17,409 nucleotides of DNA, from the NCBI GenBank assembly GCA_036260395.1, contig DASZZY010000096.1:1-17409 (forward strand), written 5' to 3'. The DNA is from DASZZY01 sp036260395. Lineage in GTDB: Bacteria; Actinomycetota; UBA4738; CALAEC01. The notes beneath the pieces are model-generated. The model did no database searches. It was given only the letters and a program-made list of their open reading frames with translations, and was not told where the DNA came from. Each line of letters starts with the position of its first letter. The stretch's first letter is position 1. Below, in pieces: positions 14,576 to 17,409 of this stretch. A program made the position numbers and the translations under genes.

Positions 14576-14686
14576 CTACGACCTCCGCCGTTCCCGCCGC
14601 TCCTCGCCCTTGCGGCGCTCGCGGGCCTTCTTCTTCCGCTCCCGGTCGTGACGCCACCGGACCCGGCGCCGGTCACCGCGGCCCAT
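14576..14686 (-). CDS. 36-residue highly basic micro-ORF coupled to proC
   Basis: The ATG at 14684-14686 overlaps the proC stop as TGATG, the stop is at 14576-14578, and the next gene's AGGAGG lies immediately after it. The ORF thus exactly fills the space between proC and the dioxygenase. It encodes 16 Arg, 4 Lys, 1 His and 7 acidic residues out of 36, with a core RERKKKARERRKGEERRERR that would form a charged helix. A GGAG lies about 8 nt before the ATG. In mycobacteria a 33-residue basic ribosomal protein (bS22, AURKAIP1/COX24 type) is encoded near proC. This sequence is not clearly homologous, but size, charge and place are similar, so a ribosome- or RNA-associated peptide is a fair guess. 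Function not recognised. It could also be a non-functional coupled ORF. Confidence 0.55.
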   Translation of the reverse strand: MGRGDRRRVRWRHDRERKKKARERRKGEERRERRRS

Positions 14687-15513
14687 CAGAGCTGCTCCGC
14701 CTCACTTCCCTTGGCCAGCTCGGCGCTCCGCTCGCGGGCCGCGTCGATGGCGTTCAGGAAGGCCGCCCGGACGCCGGCCTGCTCCAGGTGGCGGATGGCG
14801 GCGATCGTGGTCCCCCCCGGCGACGTGACCATCTCCCGGATCTCCACGGGGTGCTTGCCCGTGTCCCGGAGCATCTTCGCCGACCCCAGCATGGTCTGGA
14901 CGATCAGCTCGGTCGCCACGTCCCGGGAGAGGCCCAGCAGGATGCAGGCGTCGATCATGGCCTCGGCCAGCAGCGCGAAGTAGGCGGGCCCCGAGCCGGA
15001 GGTGGCGGTGACGGCGTCCTGGTGGACCTCGGCCAGCCGGATCACCCGCCCCACGGAGCCCAGCAGCTCCTCGGCCACGGCCAGGTGCTTGTCCTCCGCC
15101 ACGGCGCCGGGGCTGATCACCGACATGGCCTCGTCGACCAGCACCGGAACGTTCGACATGACCCGGACCACCGGAACGCCGGGCGGGAGGCGGCTCTCGA
15201 TGAACGCCGTCCTGATCCCGGCGGCGAACGAGATCACCAGGTGCTCGGGGGTCACGGCGTCGGCGAACCCCTCCAGGAGCGCCTCCATGTCCTGGGGCTT
15301 CACCGTGAGGACCAGGGTCCGGGCCCACCGGGCCGCGTCGGGATTGGACAGCGACGCCGCCACGCCGTAGCGGTCGGCCAGCTCGCGGGCCCGCTCCTCG
15401 CGCCGGGCGGTCACCATGATCTCGGCATGCGCCCGGCCACCGGAGCCGATGAGCCCGGAAACCAGGGCCTCACCCATCTTGCCGACGCCGAGGAAGGCCA
15501 CCTTCCGTTCCAT
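14686..15513 (-). CDS. proC: Pyrroline-5-carboxylate reductase
   Basis: This enzyme reduces 1-pyrroline-5-carboxylate to L-proline with NAD(P)H, the last step of proline synthesis, in the cytosol. It has 275 residues, typical length. The N-terminal Rossmann motif is FLGVGKMGEALVSGL (7-21). TVKPQDM, ISFAAGI and VRVMSNVPVLVDEAMSV follow; the C-terminal dimer domain carries ATSGSGPAYFALLAEAMIDA and the signature EMVTSPGGTTIAAIRHLE. The ATG at 15513 shares one base with the proline dehydrogenase stop (TGATG) and GGGGGAG lies just before it. It is sandwiched between proline dehydrogenase and the basic micro-ORF, an unusual pairing since it reverses the dehydrogenase reaction. All key motifs are intact. 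Confidence 0.95.
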   Translation of the reverse strand: MERKVAFLGVGKMGEALVSGLIGSGGRAHAEIMVTARREERARELADRYGVAASLSNPDAARWARTLVLTVKPQDMEALLEGFADAVTPEHLVISFAAGIRTAFIESRLPPGVPVVRVMSNVPVLVDEAMSVISPGAVAEDKHLAVAEELLGSVGRVIRLAEVHQDAVTATSGSGPAYFALLAEAMIDACILLGLSRDVATELIVQTMLGSAKMLRDTGKHPVEIREMVTSPGGTTIAAIRHLEQAGVRAAFLNAIDAARERSAELAKGSEAEQL

Positions 15514-16439
15514 CACTCCCCCCGCAGCAGGTGGCTCGCGAAGAACCACAGGTTCGCCGGACGCTCCGCCATCCGGCGCGTCAGGTACGGGTACCACTGG
15601 TCACCATAGGGTATGTAGGTCCGCACCGGGTGCCCCGCCGAGGCGTACCGGGTCTGGAGGTCCCTCCGGACGCCGTACAGCATCTGGAGCTCGACGCGCT
15701 CCCAGGGGACGCCCCGGCGCTCCACGTACCGGACCGCTCCCTCGAGGAGCCTCGGGTCGTGGGTGGCGACGTGGACCTCGTGGCCCCGGTTCACCAGCGT
15801 GGCGAACAGCCGGGCGAAGTTGCGGTCGACGTCGGCCCGGCGGGGGAAGGCCACCGACGCCGGTTCCAGGTAGGCCCCCTTGACCAGGCGGACCGGCGTC
15901 CCCTCCTGGAGCGCGAAGGCATCGGCCGCCGTCCGGTACAGGTAGGCCTGGAGGGCCACGCCGACGCGATCGTGGCCGCGCCGCAGCTGGGCCAGGACCC
16001 GGAGCGTGCGGTCCACGTACTCGTGGCTCTCCATGTCGATCATCACCTGGATACCGCCGGCGTCGGCCGTCGACAGCACCCGCTCGGCGTTGTCGATGCA
16101 CAGGTCGAGCGACAGGTCCAGCCCGAGCTGGGTGAGCTTGATCGAGATGTTGCAGTCGATGCCGCCGTCATCGTGGATCCGCTTGAGCGCCAGGGCGTAG
16201 TGGTCGGCCGCCGCCGATGCCTGCTCGACGGACGCGACGTTCTCTCCCAGCCGGTCGAGCATCGCCGCGATGCCTCGGCCCTGGAGGTGGCGGGCGGCGC
16301 GGAGGCCGTGGTCGATGGTCTCTCCGGCGACGAAGCGGAGGGCCACCCGCCGCCCGAGCGGCGTCCGGGTCACCAGCCGCTCGACGGCCGGGCGCTCCAC
16401 GAGCCAAAGGACCGGGCCCCGGAGCGGCGGCCCGCTCAC
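15513..16439 (-). CDS. putA: Proline dehydrogenase, monofunctional
   Basis: An FAD enzyme that oxidises L-proline to P5C and passes electrons to the quinone pool. It is the stand-alone form, with no P5C dehydrogenase domain (that form is called putB, prodh or putA in different genomes). The GTG at 16439 gives 308 residues, matching the ~305 of single-domain relatives. Motifs: ALRFVAGE (33-40), ISIKLTQLG with Lys101, MIDMESHEYVDRT with Asp136, VALQAYLYRT, RLVKGAYLE (185-193), ATHD, QMLYGVR, and the C-terminal YIPYGDQWYPYLTRRMAERP, where Tyr275, Tyr285, Arg288 and Arg289 fit the substrate-carboxylate site. A longer frame to 16598 adds only Pro/Arg-rich sequence and is not accepted. The chosen GTG overlaps the stop of a 16-codon leader ORF as GTGA. 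proC follows with a 1-bp overlap. Confidence 0.93.
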   Translation of the reverse strand: MSGPPLRGPVLWLVERPAVERLVTRTPLGRRVALRFVAGETIDHGLRAARHLQGRGIAAMLDRLGENVASVEQASAAADHYALALKRIHDDGGIDCNISIKLTQLGLDLSLDLCIDNAERVLSTADAGGIQVMIDMESHEYVDRTLRVLAQLRRGHDRVGVALQAYLYRTAADAFALQEGTPVRLVKGAYLEPASVAFPRRADVDRNFARLFATLVNRGHEVHVATHDPRLLEGAVRYVERRGVPWERVELQMLYGVRRDLQTRYASAGHPVRTYIPYGDQWYPYLTRRMAERPANLWFFASHLLRGE

Positions 16440-16486
16440 GGGCGGCGACCACCTCGACGGGGCTCGCGCCGCGATCCGGGGGCCAT
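16436..16486 (-). CDS. 16-codon Arg/Pro-rich leader ORF overlapping the proline dehydrogenase start
   Basis: ATG at 16484-16486 and TGA at 16436-16438; the encoded peptide is MAPGSRREPRRGGRRP. Its stop overlaps the dehydrogenase GTG as GTGA, the same arrangement seen between the cyclase genes. TATAAT lies 8 nt upstream of its ATG, so it could be translated from a leaderless mRNA. Seven Arg and three Pro, with Pro as the last codon, would suit a ribosome-stalling or attenuation role, but this is inference. Codon third positions are less GC-biased than in neighbouring genes, so it may equally be chance. Confidence 0.4.
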   Translation of the reverse strand: MAPGSRREPRRGGRRP

Positions 16487-16494
16487 CTCGGGGG

Positions 16495-16500
16495 ATTATA
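16495..16500 (-). promoter_or_regulatory. Consensus -10 element TATAAT upstream of proline dehydrogenase
   Basis: A perfect TATAAT on the minus strand stands out in very GC-rich DNA. It is 8 nt before an ATG (16486) and 55 nt before the dehydrogenase GTG. No -35 hexamer is seen; that region is taken up by the inverted repeat at 16506-16527. An activator or leaderless-type promoter would fit. Confidence 0.5.
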
Positions 16501-16505
16501 GGAGG

Positions 16506-16527
16506 GCGTCGGCGCGGCCCCCGACGC
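16506..16527. repeat. Inverted repeat just upstream of the TATAAT element
   Basis: GCGTCGG and CCGACGC form perfect 7-bp arms around an 8-nt centre. It covers the spacer and -35 region of the TATAAT promoter, so it may be a regulator-binding site for proline dehydrogenase expression, or a hairpin in a longer leader RNA. Confidence 0.4.
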
Positions 16528-16546
16528 GAGAAGGCCCGAGGGACCT

Positions 16547-16583
16547 CCGGCTCGCCGCCGGATCCCGCGGGGCGAACCCCGCG
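16547..16583. repeat. Two adjacent GC hairpins in the proline dehydrogenase leader
   Basis: CCGGC-N5-GCCGG at 16547-16561 and CGCGGGG-CGAA-CCCCGCG at 16566-16583 are perfect inverted repeats. On the minus strand the second has a UUCG loop. Neither is followed by a U-tract, so a canonical intrinsic terminator is not supported, but together they could act in attenuation of read-through from the upstream promoter. Confidence 0.4.
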
Positions 16584-16620
16584 CGACCTGGCAGCCACCT
16601 TCAGCCCCTCGGGCCGAGCG

Positions 16621-16818
16621 CCCCGAGCAACCTACGCAGCTGTCTTGGTTTCCTTATGGTGACCCCTTTCGTTGGGCTTTGGGGCCTCCCGAGCCTCCCC
16701 GATCGCACAGCGAGTTGGCCTTCCCCACCGTACAACCAGGTGCGCCCAGTCGGCCTTACGGCTTTCCCAGGGGGTCCCATTCGGTTCCCTGACTCAGCCG
16801 CTCCGGCTGCTCGGAGCG
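16621..16818 (-). ncRNA. Candidate structured leader RNA or small RNA, class unknown
   Basis: The predicted transcript starts at about 16818, at the foot of a perfect hairpin (GCUCCG-AGCAGC-CGGAGC, 16817-16800). A possible three-way junction follows: outer stem GCUGAGUC (16798-16791) with GACUGGGC (16751-16744, one G-G mismatch), inner stem CAGGG (16791-16787) with CCCUG (16772-16768), and GCC-GUAA-GGC (16762-16753) with a GNRA loop. CGCAC (16745-16741) may pair with a later GUGCG. Local GC content is lower than in neighbouring genes. A 59-codon minus-strand frame (16780-16601) crosses it, but about 30% of its third positions are A/T, unlike real genes here. I could not match the element to the c-di-AMP, c-di-GMP, cobalamin, SAM, TPP or T-box patterns I know. 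The downstream end is unknown. Confidence 0.4.
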
Positions 16819-16824
16819 ACGCGA

Positions 16825-16853
16825 ACTGTATCCAGGGGGGTCGGGCCGGTCAA
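16825..16853 (-). promoter_or_regulatory. Strong sigma-70-type promoter for the leader RNA / proline dehydrogenase transcript
   Basis: TTGACC (16853-16848), a 17-bp spacer and TACAGT (16830-16825) on the minus strand. It is the best two-hexamer promoter in the window. Predicted start near 16818, about 380 nt upstream of the dehydrogenase GTG, leaving a long leader. It lies 60 bp after the glycosyltransferase stop, which separates that gene from the proline cluster. Confidence 0.6.
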
Positions 16854-16913
16854 GTCGCCAAAACCGCTGGTCACGACGCATCGCCGCAGGTCAGAGGGTT
16901 GAAAGATTTCTTG

Positions 16914-17409
16914 TCACTCTGGGAAGAGCCCCGGGCGCAGCTCCCGGTACACCTGGAGCATCGCGGCCGCGGTGGCATCCCAGCTGAACGTGGCGGCGTG
17001 GCGGATCCCCTCGGCGCGCAGCGAGGCTGCCAGCCGCTCGCTCCGCAGCACACGCGCCAGCCGCCGGGCGTACGACGCCGGCCGGTGGTTGGGGACCAGG
17101 AGTCCGCTCCGGCCGTCGGCGACCACGTGCCGCAGCCCGCCGACGCCCGAGGCCACGACGGGCACCCCGCAGGCCTGGGCCTCGAGGGCCACCATGCCGA
17201 AGGACTCGGAGCGGGACGGCATGAGCAGGACGTCGGCCGCGGAGTAGACCCACGGCAGCTCGTCGTGGGGGACCGGCCGCAGCACCCGGACGTGGTCGGC
17301 GATCCCCAGCGTGGCCGCGAGCTCGAGGATGGCCTCCCCGTCGCGGAACGGGCCCGGGCCCGGGCTGCCCCCACCGACCACCACCAGCCGGGCGGCGCCG
17401 AGGTCAGGC
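16914..17409 (-). CDS. GT4 (MshA-like) glycosyltransferase, C-terminal part
   Basis: The last ~165 residues of a GT-B-fold retaining glycosyltransferase; the 5' part is beyond the right edge. Visible motifs are RLVVVGGGSPGPGP at the start of the C-terminal domain, ELAATLGIADHVRVLRPVPH, ELPWVYSAADVLLMPS, and the nucleotide-sugar-binding E-x7-E signature ESFGMVALE followed by AQACGVPVVASGVGGLRHVV. The end, FSWDATAAAMLQVYRE, is typical. The combination resembles MshA (UDP-GlcNAc:inositol-phosphate transferase of mycothiol synthesis), but many actinobacterial GT4 enzymes share these motifs, so acceptor and pathway stay open. The stop is at 16914-16916, and no U-rich terminator hairpin follows. 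It is on the same strand as the proline cluster but separated by 474 nt with its own promoter. Confidence 0.88.
   Translation of the reverse strand, partial: PDLGAARLVVVGGGSPGPGPFRDGEAILELAATLGIADHVRVLRPVPHDELPWVYSAADVLLMPSRSESFGMVALEAQACGVPVVASGVGGLRHVVADGRSGLLVPNHRPASYARRLARVLRSERLAASLRAEGIRHAATFSWDATAAAMLQVYRELRPGLFPE

Larger units (their letters stand above)
16440..16913. other. 474-nt intergenic region between the glycosyltransferase and proline dehydrogenase
   Basis: The only long stretch without a convincing large gene. From right to left on the minus strand it holds the TTGACC/TACAGT promoter, the candidate structured RNA, two GC hairpins, a further inverted repeat, a TATAAT element and a 16-codon leader ORF. 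A 76-codon plus-strand frame (16672-16902) and a 59-codon minus-strand frame (16601-16780) cross it; neither resembles a known protein. Confidence 0.7.

Noticed and set aside
12994..15609. 871-codon plus-strand open frame across DUF427, hmgA and proC
   Set aside because: It is out of frame with the DUF427 gene and antisense to two enzymes with intact catalytic motifs; no family features are seen.
16566..16583. GC hairpin with UUCG loop as an intrinsic terminator
   Set aside because: No U-tract follows on either strand; the stem-loop is real but termination is unsupported.
16440..16598. N-terminal extension of proline dehydrogenase to 16598
   Set aside because: It adds about 50 Pro/Arg-rich residues not seen in the family and crosses the TATAAT element; the GTG at 16439 gives the standard length.
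16601..16780. 59-codon minus-strand ORF with a weak AGGG site in the leader region
   Set aside because: About 30% of third positions are A/T, far from local genes; better explained as structured RNA. Conservation in relatives could revive it.
16744..16818. Assignment of the leader RNA to a c-di-AMP (ydaO), c-di-GMP, cobalamin, SAM, TPP or T-box element
   Set aside because: Fragments such as AGGGAACC look riboswitch-like, but the diagnostic conserved blocks I know for these classes are absent.
16672..16902. 76-codon plus-strand ORF in the same region
   Set aside because: No ribosome site, no family resemblance, and it lies antisense to the promoter and hairpins; kept only as a possibility.

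Overview
The window is very GC-rich (around 70% or more by eye) with strong G/C bias at third codon positions. Its gene set fits a high-GC actinobacterium, probably an uncultured Actinomycetota lineage: three class III nucleotide cyclase/STAND ATPase/TPR proteins, a MshA-like GT4 glycosyltransferase, a SnoaL-like protein, a DUF427 protein, a short-type homogentisate dioxygenase, GTGA and TGATG gene overlaps, and several apparently leaderless starts. The lineage assignment is inference; no rRNA or other phylogenetic marker is present.

Layout. (1) 1-9666, all minus strand, transcribed from right to left: an aldehyde dehydrogenase, then three tandem paralogues of about 2.6 kb each (cyclase + STAND NTPase + TPR) joined by 4-bp GTGA overlaps, then the start of a membrane protein resembling Npt/ADP-ATP-carrier-like transporters that runs off the left edge. 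(2) 9790-11484, plus strand: tandem-ACT protein, SnoaL-like protein and a fumarylacetoacetate hydrolase (FAH)-family enzyme. (3) 11489-12853, minus strand: an aldo/keto reductase followed by a small PLL-type beta-propeller fragment. (4) 12921-13418, plus strand: a DUF427 protein. (5) 13444-17409, minus strand: a MshA-like glycosyltransferase (5' part beyond the right edge), a 474-nt non-coding region with a good promoter and RNA-like folding, then a tightly packed cluster of proline dehydrogenase, pyrroline-5-carboxylate reductase, a 36-residue very basic ORF and homogentisate 1,2-dioxygenase.

How the genes may work together. The 13-17 kb cluster joins proline oxidation and P5C reduction, opposite reactions encoded with a 1-bp overlap, to the ring-cleavage step of tyrosine/phenylalanine breakdown. 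The FAH-family enzyme that could complete the homogentisate route lies in the separate plus-strand operon at 10.6-11.5 kb; no maleylacetoacetate isomerase is visible. The left third is a signalling block: three cyclase modules with intact metal-binding and transition-state residues but Arg at the usual base-selecting Lys, each joined to a STAND ATPase switch and a TPR sensor and lacking any C-terminal DNA-binding domain.

Best candidates for undescribed biology: the triplicated cyclase-STAND-TPR operon, the structured leader RNA between the glycosyltransferase and proline dehydrogenase, the 16-codon Arg/Pro-rich leader ORF that overlaps the proline dehydrogenase start, and the basic micro-protein coupled to proC. 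I saw no tRNA, rRNA, CRISPR array, insertion sequence or phage gene.
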